Of a stretch of 34,714 bases of DNA, positions 8,401-17,369 are shown in pieces. Within the stretch, counting starts at the first letter, position 1. Each line of letters begins with the position of its first letter. Made by a program: the position numbers and the translations under genes. Below the pieces are notes generated by a model, which was not told the origin of the DNA, ran no database searches, and was given only the letters and a program-made list of their open reading frames with translations. Source of the DNA: an uncultured Acidobacteriota bacterium (lineage in GTDB: Bacteria; Acidobacteriota; Vicinamibacteria; Marinacidobacterales; SMYC01); contig CAMYKY010000026.1 of assembly GCA_947259165.1 (NCBI GenBank), positions 1 to 34,714 on the forward strand, in the 5' to 3' direction.

Positions 8401-11087
8401 CCGGCCTTTCTGGATCGGGAAAGAGTAGTCTCGCGTTCGACATCGTCTTCGCCGAGGGACAGCGACGATTCCTCGATAGCCTCTCCGCGTACGCACGCCA
8501 GTACATCCGTGTACTCGACAAACCGGAAGTCGATCTCGTCACCGGACTCCCGCCCACCATCGCCATAGAACAGCGCCTCACCCGGGGCGGAAGAAATTCG
8601 ACGGTCTCTACGGTGACCGAGATCTACCACTACCTCCGACTCCTGTTTTCGAAAGTCGGAACGCAGTATTGCGTCGACTGCGACATCCCCATCACCCCGC
8701 AAACGGAAGATCAGATCCGGTCGGACCTGAAGGCTCGGTTTCGCGACAAGACGGTCTCGCTCTACTTTCCGCTGATCCGAGCGCGTAAAGGGTCCCACCG
8801 CGAGGTGCTCGCTCGTGCAGTGAAGGACGGCTACCGAAAGCTTCGAATCGATGGCCGGATTGTCAGTGCGGCCAGAGCTCGCCCATTGCAGCGCTACGCG
8901 GAGCACGACATCGAGGCGTTGGTCGCATCCGGCGCGCCGAGCACGCTTTCAGAGGCGATCGGCCAAGCCTTGTCCCTCGGGAAGGGGGCTATGCTCGTCG
9001 TCGCGGGAGGCGAGTCCCGCTACTACAACTTGAGTCGAGCGTGTCCGCGGTGCGAGCGCAGCTACGAGGAGCTCGACCCTCGAATGTTCTCGTTCAACAG
9101 CCGTTACGGATCTTGCTCGGAGTGCTCCGGCCTGGGAATTTTGGAGTCTTTCGACCCGCGGCTCGCCGTGCCCGACGACACCTTGAGCCTCGTGCAAGGC
9201 GCACTCGTCGTGATCCCCAAGGCGCGGACCCGGCTGCCGGGTCTTCCCCGCACGCGCGCCCAGCACCACGTCCGTGAGCTCGCGATCGACCCGTCGCGGC
9301 CATGGCGACGGATTGCCCGCGCAAAGCAAAACGCCTTTTTCGAACGCCTGTTCCCGCTACTCGACGGGCTCTACGAGGATTCTCAAGGCGAGCTTCGAGA
9401 TTTTCTGACGCAGTTTCGTTCGCAACGAGTTTGCGGGGCGTGCGGCGGCGGCCGCGTCCACGCGGAGGCTCGCGCGGTGCGAGTGCTCGGTCTCGCAATC
9501 CACCAAGTCGGAGCGCTTACGCCCGACGGTGTACTCGATTTTCTCAATGGTTTTCGTACCCGGGCGCTCGAACAGGACGAGCGAACACTCACTATAGCCT
9601 CGTCGCTTTTCAAGGAGATCGAGTCCCGGCTGCACCTTCTCTTGAAGGTCGGGCTTTCGTACCTCCAGCTCTCGAGACGCGCCGAGACGCTCTCTGGCGG
9701 CGAGGCACAGCGGGTGCGCCTCGCCGCGCAGCTCGGCTCGCGCCTGAGAGGTGTTTGCTACGTGCTCGACGAGCCCACGATCGGGCTCCACCCTCGAGAC
9801 AACCATCGGCTGCTCGAGACCTTGCGCGAGCTCGTCGACGCCGGCAATTCCGTTCTCATTGTCGAGCACGACGAAGAGACCATCCGAAGCGCGGACCACG
9901 TCATCGATCTCGGACCGGGCGGAGGCACCGAGGGCGGGAGAATCGTTGCCCAGGGAACCCCGCGACAGGTCCTCGCGAATCCCGAGTCCGTGACCGGTCG
10001 TTACCTTCGCCACAAAGCCGCCCCGCGCACGTCTAGCCGTCCTCTCGCTGACGTCGCTTGTCTCGAAGTCCTCGGCGCACGGGAGAACAATTTGAAACAG
10101 CTCGACGTCCGATTCCCTCTCGGCCGGCTATCCGTCGTCACTGGCGTCTCCGGGTCGGGCAAGAGCACCCTCGTGCGAGACGTTCTCGGCAAAGGCGTTC
10201 GCCGCGCGTTGGGTGGGAGCGCCCTGCCGGGAGACCACGACACGATCGACGGTATCGTCGACAGCGGCGGCGTCAAAAAACTCGATCGAATTCTAGAAGT
10301 CGATCAGACCCCCATCGGCCGGACGCCACGCTCGATCCCGGCGTCGTACGTCGGTTTTTTCGACGAGATCCGCAAGCTGTTCGCGGCAACACCCGCAGCG
10401 CGCATGGCAGGGTTCGCGCCTGGAAGATTCTCTTTCAACGTCAAAGGCGGGAGGTGCGAGGCCTGCGCCGGCCAGGGCACCATCAAAATGGAGATGAGCT
10501 TTCTCCCCAACGTCTACGTGCACTGCGAGAACTGCGGCGGGCGGCGCTACAACAACGAAACCCTTGCCGTCACCTTTCGCGGCAAGAACATTCACGAGAT
10601 TCTCGAGATGACATTTTCGGAAGCGGAAGCGTTGTTCACGCCCATCCCCAAAATCCAACGGCCGATACGCTTTCTCAATCAGATCGGGCTCGGCTACCTG
10701 AGCTTGGGTCAGCCCTCCAACACCCTCTCGGGCGGCGAGGCGCAGCGCATCAAACTCGCTCACGAGCTCGCTAAGCCCTCGCCGGGCCGAACCCTCTATG
10801 TCCTGGACGAGCCGACCACAGGGCTCCACCTCGCCGATATCGAGCGGCTCGTGAGCGGTTTGCACGCGCTCGTCGACCGCGGCAACACGGTGATCGTCAT
10901 CGAGCACAACTTGGAGATCATCGCCGAAGCCGATTGCGTCATCGACCTCGGGCCTGAGGGAGGAAGTCGAGGAGGAGAGTTAGTTTATTGGGGCTCGCCG
11001 CAAGAAATGGTCAGCCGCGCGCGATCCCACACCGGACGTTACTTGCGAGCACATTTGAACAGAAAGCGAGCGTCGGCCGCTTCGTAG
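5484..11087 (+). CDS. uvrA: UvrA excinuclease subunit, tandem double-length fusion
   Basis: This 1867-residue protein contains two full UvrA units head to tail. UvrA is the ATP-dependent damage sensor of nucleotide excision repair that hands lesions to UvrB. Four Walker A motifs (GVSGSGKS or GLSGSGKS) start near residues 37, 626, 974 and 1554. Each has its signature ([32 protein letters not shown]), a DEPS/DEPT Walker B with GLH, and a VEH/IEH switch histidine, so all four ATP sites look intact. Both halves have the paired CxxC zinc modules (CPLCSGEG...CEACAGRR and CEACAGQG...CENCGGRR). A half junction near residue 930 is Pro/Arg-rich ([15 protein letters not shown]). In the second half the UvrB-binding region ([20 protein letters not shown]) looks canonical, while the equivalent in the first half is diverged. 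Chlamydiae are known for a similar tandem UvrA. The ATG at 5484 is chosen because family homology begins there and upstream sequence is repeat. Confidence 0.96.
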   Translation: MKSRARPAAIHLRGVRQNNLKNLDIDIPIGSLLAVTGVSGSGKSSLAFDTLYAEGQRRYVESFSTYARQFLDRMDKPLVDAVFGVPPAIAIDQSNPVKNSRSTVGTMTELNDHVKLLFSKLAQLHCRQCAEPVERDDANTIAEKTDRYHDARAMVSFPLRLTGEAAPESVSEQLEQMGFHRLLDRNGEVKDVSPDALDAASVNVLVDRLQLRPESRSRLVDSLEQALRYGKGFVSVWLESAGKRFREIKFSDQRHCPNCDINYREPVANLFSFNSPLGACETCKGFGRTIGVDLNLVVPDPRRSLADGAIKPWQSKSYAEGQDDLIAFCRQRHIPVDRAWTQLRAAHRQLVIEGDESFYGIHGFFDWLEGRTYKMHVRVLLSRYRSYHTCEVCSGARFQPETLAYRLGDKTIADVYALNIDSALAFFRGLHKFLRPEQNPAAELLFSEIEARLDYLERVGLGYLTLDRQSRTLSGGEVQRVDLTTALGSTLVNALYVLDEPSIGLHPRDIHRLMEILKELRDGDNTIVVVEHDAEVIRRADYVLDLGPAAGERGGEIVYFGPTSKLTRERASLTAQYLSGKRGISFRNQRRSVDEARAIRIRGARANNLKNIDAVIPLDLLTAVTGVSGSGKSTLIEDVLYKSYRRSLGESTGEPGVRDAISGFELVRDIVLVDQSPIGRTPRANAATYLKAYDGIRRAFASTSEAKQRGFTASTFSFNVDNGRCPLCSGEGFERVEMQFLSDVFVTCEACAGRRFTNEVLEIRYRGKTIHDVLNLTIAEALELFDHDRKIAAPLEIVSSIGLGYLRLGQPLNTISGGEAQRLKLAARMARAEHEGTLFLFDEPTTGLHFDDIRLLLDAFHRLIDQGASVLVIEHNLDVIKDADWVLDLGPEGGDAGGDIVASGTPEDIVTEPRSHTGKFLAPYLSKQPPRLTPVPLRRSRPKGNDIVVRGAGQHNLRHVDVDIPRDQLVVITGLSGSGKSSLAFDIVFAEGQRRFLDSLSAYARQYIRVLDKPEVDLVTGLPPTIAIEQRLTRGGRNSTVSTVTEIYHYLRLLFSKVGTQYCVDCDIPITPQTEDQIRSDLKARFRDKTVSLYFPLIRARKGSHREVLARAVKDGYRKLRIDGRIVSAARARPLQRYAEHDIEALVASGAPSTLSEAIGQALSLGKGAMLVVAGGESRYYNLSRACPRCERSYEELDPRMFSFNSRYGSCSECSGLGILESFDPRLAVPDDTLSLVQGALVVIPKARTRLPGLPRTRAQHHVRELAIDPSRPWRRIARAKQNAFFERLFPLLDGLYEDSQGELRDFLTQFRSQRVCGACGGGRVHAEARAVRVLGLAIHQVGALTPDGVLDFLNGFRTRALEQDERTLTIASSLFKEIESRLHLLLKVGLSYLQLSRRAETLSGGEAQRVRLAAQLGSRLRGVCYVLDEPTIGLHPRDNHRLLETLRELVDAGNSVLIVEHDEETIRSADHVIDLGPGGGTEGGRIVAQGTPRQVLANPESVTGRYLRHKAAPRTSSRPLADVACLEVLGARENNLKQLDVRFPLGRLSVVTGVSGSGKSTLVRDVLGKGVRRALGGSALPGDHDTIDGIVDSGGVKKLDRILEVDQTPIGRTPRSIPASYVGFFDEIRKLFAATPAARMAGFAPGRFSFNVKGGRCEACAGQGTIKMEMSFLPNVYVHCENCGGRRYNNETLAVTFRGKNIHEILEMTFSEAEALFTPIPKIQRPIRFLNQIGLGYLSLGQPSNTLSGGEAQRIKLAHELAKPSPGRTLYVLDEPTTGLHLADIERLVSGLHALVDRGNTVIVIEHNLEIIAEADCVIDLGPEGGSRGGELVYWGSPQEMVSRARSHTGRYLRAHLNRKRASAAS

Positions 11088-11112
11088 AAGTTTCTTGTTC
11101 GGGGTCTAATCG

Positions 11113-11904
11113 TTACTCGCGACGGTGCGACAGGCCAAGAAGCCCGAGGCCGAGAGCCAACAGGCCAACGACTCCCGGCACCGGAACACCAAATACGAGG
11201 TTGTCGACGGCGCCCGAGCCACCCAGAGTGATATCTACCCGATCGAACATCCCGAAGCCACCAATGGGCGCGATACGATTCACCGTGTTGTTGCCGAAGA
11301 CGGCACCCTGATCGTAGGCGCCTGCAGCCAAGAACTCCTCGAATGACACCGTGTCGATCGCGGCGCCTCCCATGAAAAATACTGCGAAATTTCCGGGCTC
11401 TTGCCCCGGACCGATCCCTTCGACGTCGACGAGATCGAACCCGACCGAAGTGATGGCGCTATCGAACTCGAACGAGATCACACCGGCGTCGCGGTTGCCC
11501 TCGTCGTCCGGATTGTCGACGAGCCCATCGCTGCCAGGAGCTCCGGTGTCATTGTTTCTGACATCGAAGCTGTTCTCGGCAATGATGATCATCGTACCCA
11601 GCTCGAGCGTCGCGAGATCCGCGGCGCTCAGGTTACCGCCAGCCCACGGCGGGCCTTCGAGATCGTCGTCCCGCGTTCCGGTCTCACCGCTGTCGAACCC
11701 AAGAGCCATATTCGGATGGTCGCCGGCGTTGTCGATGGTGCCATTGCTGAAGTTGATCGCGCTGATCGTGAGTCCCGGGATCTGAGTCGTTGCCTCTTCG
11801 CCATGGGCAATGGAATCGAATGTGATGATCCCAGCCGAGCTCGTTCCCAGCCCAAACAGGGCCAGAGCCAAGAAGATTATGAGGAAAGTCGAGTTCTTTA
11901 TCAC
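11113..11904 (-). CDS. secreted PEP-CTERM-like protein
   Basis: The 263-residue protein has a signal peptide (IKNSTFLIIFLALALFGLG, cleavage near TSSAG) and a C-terminal sorting-type tail: VPVPG, a stretch of Gly/Leu/Ala hydrophobics, then SHRRE. This resembles PEP-CTERM/VPxxP exosortase-type tails, although the Pro-Glu-Pro core is replaced by VPVP and the basic end is short. The middle is acidic, Gly/Asp-rich and beta-rich (ITFDSIAHGE, SVGFDLVDVEG, DNLVFG), typical of exported proteins of this class. The start is taken as GTG at 11904 with AGGGGG upstream; a TTG at 11949 is less likely. It converges on uvrA with a 25-bp gap and has no exosortase gene nearby. The biological role is unknown. 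Confidence 0.75.
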   Translation of the reverse strand: MIKNSTFLIIFLALALFGLGTSSAGIITFDSIAHGEEATTQIPGLTISAINFSNGTIDNAGDHPNMALGFDSGETGTRDDDLEGPPWAGGNLSAADLATLELGTMIIIAENSFDVRNNDTGAPGSDGLVDNPDDEGNRDAGVISFEFDSAITSVGFDLVDVEGIGPGQEPGNFAVFFMGGAAIDTVSFEEFLAAGAYDQGAVFGNNTVNRIAPIGGFGMFDRVDITLGGSGAVDNLVFGVPVPGVVGLLALGLGLLGLSHRRE

Positions 11905-12796
11905 GTGTGCGGTCCCCCTGATGCCAATTGTCGTCTGAAGGGATTGCAAGAATCATGACAACCGCACCAAGCCGCGGTTTCACAACAGTTTAAAAGAAGT
12001 AGCCCAGCCGTCACAAAACGAAAATGTAAAATATTCAGACGCTCGTAGCTCCGCACTGTTCGTAAACGACTTTGCTGGAATCACTTGCGATCGCCACGTC
12101 GATGTCAAAGAAATCGACGTCTGAGAGGGGGCGTTGTGAGCGCCCCGCAAACCAGATCGCCAGACGAGAGAACCGTCAACACACAGCGTATGAGGAGAGT
12201 GGGAGCGCACCAAGACGAGGCGGCATCAGCCCCTCCCCTCCGTGGTGGAGGAGAGGGACCGTCCGAGGGGGGTGTGACTGCTAGGTCCTTCTTGGTCCCG
12301 GAGTCGGTAAGCTCTCCTACCGGCGTCGCTTTGGGAATGCAACGCGCGTGCCACCCTGGGTTTTTCGTCGTAACCCTCTACCGAGCATGGGTTTCCTATG
12401 CTTCCAAGCTCATCTTCCGGGTGCTGCTTTGTAAGACAGCCCGACACAAAAGGTTTTTCCGGATTGCAACGCAATTCCCTGAAAACAAATTGTTTGATCG
12501 AGATTCTGTGGGTGTCGCTCGACGCTTGTTAGTGTTTCCGACAGTATTCCGTTCCCGTTCCCGTTCCCGACTTACGATGTAACGGTGAGTTCATTGCTTC
12601 GAGTTGTTCCCTCGCTCGCCACGGCGTCCAGGTTCGAGACGAATTGGGTACGGGCGGACGATCTCGCGAGCTCGACTCATCGTTGTCAAACAGAGAAACC
12701 GCGAGAGCATGAAATCGTCGCGACAATTTCAGTCGGGAACGGGAACGTGAGGACGGGGACGCAACGGGCGTCACACTTCTCTTCCAGCTCTCAGCA
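11905..12796. other. gene-poor gap of about 890 bp filled with repeats
   Basis: I find no convincing gene here. Visible structure: a hairpin with arms GGGGCG and CGCCCC near 12126-12144; a CCCCTCCCCTCC...GGAGGAGAGGG inverted segment near 12231-12258 followed by GGGGGGTGTG; a 7-bp ACCAAGA/TCTTGGT inverted pair flanking it; and the hexamer-bracketed element at 12551-12746. Open frames through this gap lack ribosome binding sites and have shadow-like composition. Confidence 0.6.
12551..12746. repeat. segment bracketed by GTTCCC hexamer arrays
   Basis: Three GTTCCC units and GAC occupy 12551-12571. GTCGGGAACGGGAAC at 12732-12746 is a perfect 15-bp inverse complement of 12557-12571, and further GGGACG-type units follow to about 12760. 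The 160-bp interior shows no gene. Single-sided versions of the hexamer occur near 4510-4528 and 22246-22257. Confidence 0.85.
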
Positions 12797-14293
12797 CTAG
12801 CGGGCGCGGCTTGCCCTTTCAAGAGCGTCACCAATCGCTTCGGACTCCGGGGCCAGCGTACGCGCCTTTTCGTAATACATCACAGCGTCGGCGTAGAGCC
12901 CCAAAGCCTCAGCCGCCCCCGCCATCAGAACGAACACGTCGGCTTCGTCTTCGAAACGTTGTTCGACGGCACTGAGTCGACTGAGAACGTCGCGGTGACG
13001 GTGCGACGCATACAACAGTCGGGCGAGCTCGAGGTGCACGCGAGCGTCGTCGTGGCTGAGCTCCGCCGCCGTGTCCATCTCAGCGATGGCGCGCTCCGTC
13101 GAGCCACGACGCGCAAGCGCGAGGCCTCTCGTAAAACGATAGCGGCCCTCCTCCAAAGGGGTGCGGGATCGTTCGAGAACACGCGCCGGAGCTGAGACAC
13201 CCTCCAACTCCGAGCGAAACGAATCGGCCCGCGAGGCGTTGGTGCTTGGATCCTGAAGCGCGGGTACTGGAGCCAACGTCGTCGCCACCACCGCCCCGGC
13301 TCCGTCAGTGACGAGCGCCAACTCGAAGCGCTCATCGCTCGCTTGGACGAGTCGTCTACCCTGAAAAATCAACCGGGTCCTCGATAACGCGTGCTTCTCA
13401 GCATCGGAGACGTCGAGCTCGAGGGCGTCCTCCCAGCGCTCACGCTCGAGTCCACCGCTCATGAGTCGGCCGATGAGTGTAAACCGTGCCTGATAGCGCC
13501 CGCTTTCCTCTTCGCGCCATCGCAGATCCGAAGCGGCGCCCGACGAGAGCTCGAGCGCGTAGTGCAGCTCGGCGACGCCGGCGTCATCGAGCCAAACCTC
13601 CGAAACGAGGCGCGACGGCAACTTCCCCGTGCTCGTGGTGACACGCACGTTCGTAGCGAAAGCGCGCTCGGCAAGCTCCGGGAGCGCCTCGAGGCTCGTC
13701 AGTAACGATTGCGCCTCGCGCCGCCCCCCGCCGGGCACGAGCGATTCGGCCGCCAACGCCAGTTCGGGATCGATTTGCCCCAGCGTTGTCTCAGGGCCGA
13801 GGCTGAAACGATTCGGCTCCGCCGCGGGCACGAGCGACGCTATCCCGTCGGCATCGGGCCTCCACAGCCGGAAAGCACCCGCCCCACCGGGTTTAAAGAA
13901 CACCAAGTAGAACGAATCGGGAAGGAACGAGCGCTCGACCCCGGTGTAGTGCCAAAGCTCGATCGGCACGAGCCGATGGCCAGCGCGCGTGAGATCTTCT
14001 CGATGGCTCGGGGCTCCTAGCCATTGGTAGATCCGTCCCCGCTGTGACCAACGCCCCCGCGATCCGAAGAGTCGATCGCAATCGCGGAGTCGCTCCGCGT
14101 GTTCGGAAGCGTTGCGCACGGTCCAAAAACTTTCGATGAAGCTCGTTCTCAACGCTTCGGTCTCGAGCGCGATGAACCGATCCCGCTGCGCGGCGGTCAA
14201 CAGAAAATGAGCGACGTCTTCCAGGAAAACGCGATGGGGCTCGCTCAGCGATAGCGACTGAAGTCCCACAACGAGCAGCATGACGGTCGTCAC
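12797..14293 (-). CDS. GWxTD-domain protein with C-terminal TPR-like repeats
   Basis: This is a protein of 498 residues. An N-terminal hydrophobic segment (MLLVVGLQSLSL) is probably a signal or anchor, followed by HFLLTAAQRDRFIALETEA and FIESFWTVRNASEHAER, then GRWSQRGRIYQWLGAP. This order is characteristic of the GWxTD domain family found in Acidobacteriota and Bacteroidota, function unknown. The name-giving GWxTD is degenerate here (G-R-W-S-Q). The C-terminal third has TPR-like helices (FTRGLALARRGSTERAIAEM, ARVHLELARLLYAS, DAVMYYEKARTLAPES), suggesting protein-protein contacts. I prefer the GTG at 14293, seven nt after a TATTCT -10-like hexamer; the GTG at 14296 and the ATG at 14281 are alternatives and none has a Shine-Dalgarno. 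It is divergent from uppS. Confidence 0.78.
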   Translation of the reverse strand: MTTVMLLVVGLQSLSLSEPHRVFLEDVAHFLLTAAQRDRFIALETEALRTSFIESFWTVRNASEHAERLRDCDRLFGSRGRWSQRGRIYQWLGAPSHREDLTRAGHRLVPIELWHYTGVERSFLPDSFYLVFFKPGGAGAFRLWRPDADGIASLVPAAEPNRFSLGPETTLGQIDPELALAAESLVPGGGRREAQSLLTSLEALPELAERAFATNVRVTTSTGKLPSRLVSEVWLDDAGVAELHYALELSSGAASDLRWREEESGRYQARFTLIGRLMSGGLERERWEDALELDVSDAEKHALSRTRLIFQGRRLVQASDERFELALVTDGAGAVVATTLAPVPALQDPSTNASRADSFRSELEGVSAPARVLERSRTPLEEGRYRFTRGLALARRGSTERAIAEMDTAAELSHDDARVHLELARLLYASHRHRDVLSRLSAVEQRFEDEADVFVLMAGAAEALGLYADAVMYYEKARTLAPESEAIGDALERASRAR

Positions 14294-14299
14294 CACGGG

Positions 14300-14305
14300 A
14301 GAATA
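14300..14305 (-). promoter_or_regulatory. putative -10 element for the GWxTD gene, leaderless
   Basis: Read on the minus strand this is TATTCT, with the second GTG of the gene starting 7 nt past its last base. There is no Shine-Dalgarno between. No clear -35 is visible. Confidence 0.4.
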
Positions 14306-14327
14306 GCATGGGAGCGATTCCCCCCAT

Positions 14328-14333
14328 TATGAT
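14328..14333 (+). promoter_or_regulatory. putative -10 element for uppS
   Basis: TATGAT lies 20 nt before the uppS ATG, predicting a leader of about 14 nt with a weak GAGAGA ribosome binding site. No good -35 is seen. It sits back to back with the GWxTD promoter. Confidence 0.35.
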
Positions 14334-14353
14334 AGAGTTAGAGAGATCAGACG

Positions 14354-15148
14354 ATGAGCCGCCAGGACATTCTTGAGACGACTCGCAAAGGATCCATCGA
14401 GCGTCGTCTCTTCGATCAAATCGAGCTCGACCGGCTCCCACGTCACGTTGCCATCATCATGGACGGCAACGGGCGATGGGCCAAAGGCCGTGGCCTTCCT
14501 CGAGTCGAAGGCCACCGCGCCGGGATCGCGTCCGTCCGCGAAACCGTCGAGACGTGCGCTCGCCTCGACGTACCGGTGCTAACGCTCTACGCGTTCTCCG
14601 TCGAGAACTGGAAGCGACCCCGAAGCGAAGTCGACGTCTTGATGATGTTGCTGAAACAGTACCTTCGACTCGAGCTTTCGACCCTCATGAAGAACGACAT
14701 CCGCTTCCAGGTGTTAGGACGTTTGCCGGATCTTCCGCCCGATGTTGTGAGCGAGCTCGAAGCGGGCATGGAGCGGACTCGAAACAACCGCGGACTACTT
14801 TTTAACATCGCTCTCAACTACGGCGGGCGGGCCGAGATCGTCGATGCGTGTCAAGCCATCGTCGACGAGGCCGTGGCCGTCGGAAAAACGCCGACGATCG
14901 ATGAGGCGTTCTTCGCCGAACATCTGTACACCTCAGGGGTCGCCGACCCCGACCTCTTGATCCGCACCAGCGGTGAGCTCCGAATCTCGAACTTTCTGCT
15001 GTGGCAAATCGCTTACGCCGAGATCTGGGTTACCGATACGCTTTGGCCGGACTTTCGAACGCAGCAGCTGTTCGAAGCCATCATCGACTACCAAAAGCGC
15101 GACCGACGCTACGGTGGGATCGCTACGAAGGCGCGTAGCACCGCTTAA
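14354..15148 (+). CDS. uppS: isoprenyl transferase (undecaprenyl diphosphate synthase)
   Basis: UppS adds isopentenyl units to farnesyl diphosphate to make the undecaprenyl carrier for peptidoglycan and other envelope glycans. The 264-residue protein carries HVAIIMDGNGRWAK with the catalytic Asp37, GHRAGIASVRETVE, LTLYAFSVENWKRP near 75-88, and the C-terminal LIRTSGELRISNFLLWQIAY that binds diphosphate and shapes the dimer. It is slightly longer at the N-terminus than the E. coli protein. It opens the classical uppS-cdsA-dxr-rseP envelope cluster; cdsA starts 11 nt after its stop. Confidence 0.95.
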   Translation: MSRQDILETTRKGSIERRLFDQIELDRLPRHVAIIMDGNGRWAKGRGLPRVEGHRAGIASVRETVETCARLDVPVLTLYAFSVENWKRPRSEVDVLMMLLKQYLRLELSTLMKNDIRFQVLGRLPDLPPDVVSELEAGMERTRNNRGLLFNIALNYGGRAEIVDACQAIVDEAVAVGKTPTIDEAFFAEHLYTSGVADPDLLIRTSGELRISNFLLWQIAYAEIWVTDTLWPDFRTQQLFEAIIDYQKRDRRYGGIATKARSTA

Positions 15149-15159
15149 GCTTCCAGAGT

Positions 15160-15954
15160 ATGAGCCGGCTTCTCACGGCCGCCGTCGCCGTTCCGGTCCT
15201 GTTAATCATCATTCTCGAGGGCCCTTCTTGGCTCTTCCTCGCGATCGCTCTGATTTTCGCCTTGGTTGGTTTTTGGGAGCTTTCGAGGCTGGCGAATGGA
15301 CTAGGTTCGCCGCTGCTAACGATGGGCTATGTCGCTGTGGGTCTGCTCATGACGTCGTTTTATTCCGAACGGCTTCCGTTTCTTCATGCGAGCCTCGCGG
15401 CGTTGCTACTGATCGGCTCGAGTGTCGTCATGAACCGACGACCCGATCGTGAGGCCCTGATAGCGACGATGGGTACCGTCTTTACCACGTTCTACCTTGG
15501 AGCTCTTCTCGGAAGCCTCGTCGGACTCCGTATGGTGGGACCCGATCCAAACGGGCGCCGATGGGTCGTTTTTTTGATGACGGTGGTCTTCATCGGCGAT
15601 GCCGGCGCCTACTACGTAGGTAAATCAATAGGAAAACATCCCCTCGCGCCGCGACTGAGCCCGAAAAAAACCATGGAGGGTCTAGCAGGCGACGTCGTCT
15701 TCGCAGTGGTCGCCGCCACGATCCTCAACGAGCTCTGGTTTCCCGGCCTGTCCTGGATTGCCGTCGCGGGATTGGGCGTGGTGCTCTCGCTCATCGGCGT
15801 CGTCGGCGACTTGTTCGAATCGTTCCTGAAGCGCTCGGCGAACGTCAAAGACACGTCGTCGCTCATCCCCGGCCACGGCGGCGTCCTCGACCGCGTCGAC
15901 TCGATCTTGTTCACCGCACCGGCGCTGCTGCTGTGTGTGCATTGGCTACTTTGA
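15160..15954 (+). CDS. cdsA: phosphatidate cytidylyltransferase
   Basis: CdsA makes CDP-diacylglycerol from phosphatidate and CTP in the inner membrane, the branch point of phospholipid synthesis. The 264-residue protein has multiple hydrophobic segments from residue 6 onward and the CDP-alcohol signature near the C-terminus, FLKRSANVKDTSSLIPGHGG then DRVDS, with all expected Lys, Asp and Gly residues. SPKKTMEGLAGD near 166-177 is also typical. It follows uppS by 11 nt and is probably co-transcribed. A 242-bp repeat-bearing gap separates it from dxr. Confidence 0.94.
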   Translation: MSRLLTAAVAVPVLLIIILEGPSWLFLAIALIFALVGFWELSRLANGLGSPLLTMGYVAVGLLMTSFYSERLPFLHASLAALLLIGSSVVMNRRPDREALIATMGTVFTTFYLGALLGSLVGLRMVGPDPNGRRWVVFLMTVVFIGDAGAYYVGKSIGKHPLAPRLSPKKTMEGLAGDVVFAVVAATILNELWFPGLSWIAVAGLGVVLSLIGVVGDLFESFLKRSANVKDTSSLIPGHGGVLDRVDSILFTAPALLLCVHWLL

Positions 15955-16179
15955 TCGGCATACGGTGATCGGTATCCGGTTCACGGTATACGGTATACGG
16001 CATACGGCATACGGTTGATGCTCGTTTGTGTGGCGATCTTTTTTCTGGCGCTCACCTCGGTGAACGATCTTGCGCGTCGAAGAGTAGACGCCGCTTCGAG
16101 GCGCAAGATTGTGGGACTCGCGTTCAGTCCAAACGAGTACGGCAACCGTATGCCGTGAACCGGACGCCGGATGCCGATT
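15953..16179. repeat. bracketed dispersed repeat, copy A (core 16020-16138)
   Basis: The core starts GCTCGTTTGTG and ends GTCCAAACGAG, forming terminal inverted repeats. It is flanked by heptamer arrays: CCGGTTCACGGTATACGG at 15976-15993 pairs with CCGTATGCCGTGAACCGG at 16146-16163 (17 of 18), and ATCGGCATACGG at the left edge pairs with CCGGATGCCGAT at 16168-16179 (11 of 12). Core blocks CACCTCGGTGAA, GATCTTGCGCG and TTCGAGG recur in inverted orientation in copy B at 19904-20129. There is no open frame of note. The element occupies the gap between cdsA and dxr. Confidence 0.88.
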
Positions 16180-16183
16180 GAGC

Positions 16184-16189
16184 TAAAAT
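16184..16189 (+). promoter_or_regulatory. putative -10 element for dxr, leaderless
   Basis: TAAAAT ends 8 nt before the GTG at 16197, so transcription would begin at or next to that codon. It overlaps the ATG at 16188, which argues that the ATG is promoter sequence rather than a start codon. Confidence 0.45.
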
Positions 16190-16196
16190 GGAACCC

Positions 16197-17354
16197 GTGA
16201 AAGGTATCTCCATTCTTGGGTCCACTGGCTCCATAGGGACCAACACGCTGCGCGTGATCGATCGCTTTCCGGAGCGGTTTCGCGTCGTTGGGCTCGCCGC
16301 GGGGCGCAGGGTCGGTGAGCTCAGCGAGCAGATTGCCAGATATCAGCCGACCCTCGTGAGCGTCGCGACCGACGACCTCGCAGCGGAGATTCGGCGTGAG
16401 TTTCCGAATCTCACGGTGCGCAGCGGCGTCGATGGGCTCACCGACGTCGCGACACTCCCGGACGCCGATTTCGTCATGTCCGCGACCGTGGGGGCCGTGG
16501 GTCTCGTCCCGACGCTCGCCGCTGTCCAGGCCGGCAAAACGGTGGGGCTCGCGAACAAGGAAACTCTCGTCATGGCGGGCGAGCTCATGACTCGGGCTGC
16601 CGCAGCCGCCGGTCACGCACTTCTTCCTGTCGACAGCGAACACAACGCCATCCACCAGTGTCTCGATGGCCGCGATCAAGCGGTCAAACGGATCTGGCTC
16701 ACGGCGTCGGGCGGTCCATTCCGTCAGGCGAGTCGAGACGCTATGCGCGACGCCACCCCAGCACGCGCACTCGCACACCCAACCTGGAAAATGGGACCCA
16801 AGATCTCGATCGACTCGGCCACGATGATGAACAAGGGGCTCGAGGTCATCGAAGCGTACTGGCTCTTCGGCGTGCGGCCGGACCAAGTCAAAATCGTCGT
16901 GCACCCTCAATCTACAATCCACTCGATGATCGAGCTGGAAGACGGCTCGTTCATCGCTCAACTCGGCGTGACCGACATGCGGCTTCCCATCCAGTACGCG
17001 TTGACGTACCCGGAGCGTCTCGATGTGGGTCTTGCTCCCATGGATTTGAGGGCACCGATGACACTCGAGCTCGAGCCGCCTGATTTCGATCGGTTCAAGT
17101 GTTTGGGGCTCGCGTACAACGCGCTCGAGGTAGGGGGCACTGCTCCCGCGGTGCTCAATGCAGCCAACGAAATCGCGGTGGCTGCTTTTCTCGATGAACA
17201 AATTGGCTTTCTGAGAATTCCGGACGTCCTCGAAGAAACGCTCTCGCGTCACCAGTCAATAGCGGTGCACGATCTCGAGACTGTGCTCGAAGCCGATCGC
17301 TGGGCGAGGACTGAGGCACGAAGCCTCATTCAAACAACGGTAGTGACTCGATAG
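16197..17354 (+). CDS. dxr: 1-deoxy-D-xylulose 5-phosphate reductoisomerase
   Basis: Dxr converts 1-deoxy-D-xylulose 5-phosphate to methylerythritol 4-phosphate using NADPH, the committed step of non-mevalonate isoprenoid synthesis. With a GTG start at 16197 the protein is 385 residues and begins KGISILGSTGSIGTNTL, matching the usual N-terminus of the family; an ATG at 16188 would add three residues. Other hallmarks are LANKETLVMAGEL, the metal site DSEHNAIHQ, ASGGPFR, KISIDSATMMNKGLEVIEA and HPQSTIHSMIELEDGS. The rseP start follows 15 nt after its stop. The upstream hexamer TAAAAT suggests leaderless translation. Confidence 0.95.
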   Translation: MKGISILGSTGSIGTNTLRVIDRFPERFRVVGLAAGRRVGELSEQIARYQPTLVSVATDDLAAEIRREFPNLTVRSGVDGLTDVATLPDADFVMSATVGAVGLVPTLAAVQAGKTVGLANKETLVMAGELMTRAAAAAGHALLPVDSEHNAIHQCLDGRDQAVKRIWLTASGGPFRQASRDAMRDATPARALAHPTWKMGPKISIDSATMMNKGLEVIEAYWLFGVRPDQVKIVVHPQSTIHSMIELEDGSFIAQLGVTDMRLPIQYALTYPERLDVGLAPMDLRAPMTLELEPPDFDRFKCLGLAYNALEVGGTAPAVLNAANEIAVAAFLDEQIGFLRIPDVLEETLSRHQSIAVHDLETVLEADRWARTEARSLIQTTVVTR

Positions 17355-17369
17355 ATCGACCCCAACACG

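Noticed and set aside
5223-10907. Several long minus-strand open frames opposite uvrA
   Set aside because: High GC leaves open frames opposite coding DNA; none has family motifs or start signals, while the plus-strand UvrA motifs cover the region.
11920-11990. Sigma54-type promoter before the PEP-CTERM-like gene
   Set aside because: No GG and GC dinucleotides at the required spacing were found, although some PEP-CTERM genes elsewhere use sigma54.
12085-12582. Open frame of 165 codons in the gap after the PEP-CTERM-like gene
   Set aside because: It reads through palindromic repeats and hexamer arrays, has no ribosome binding site and no recognisable domain.
15981-17252. Long open frame on the minus strand opposite dxr
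   Set aside because: It has no ribosome binding site, runs through the repeat element, and its composition is that of an antisense shadow of dxr, whose motifs are unmistakable.
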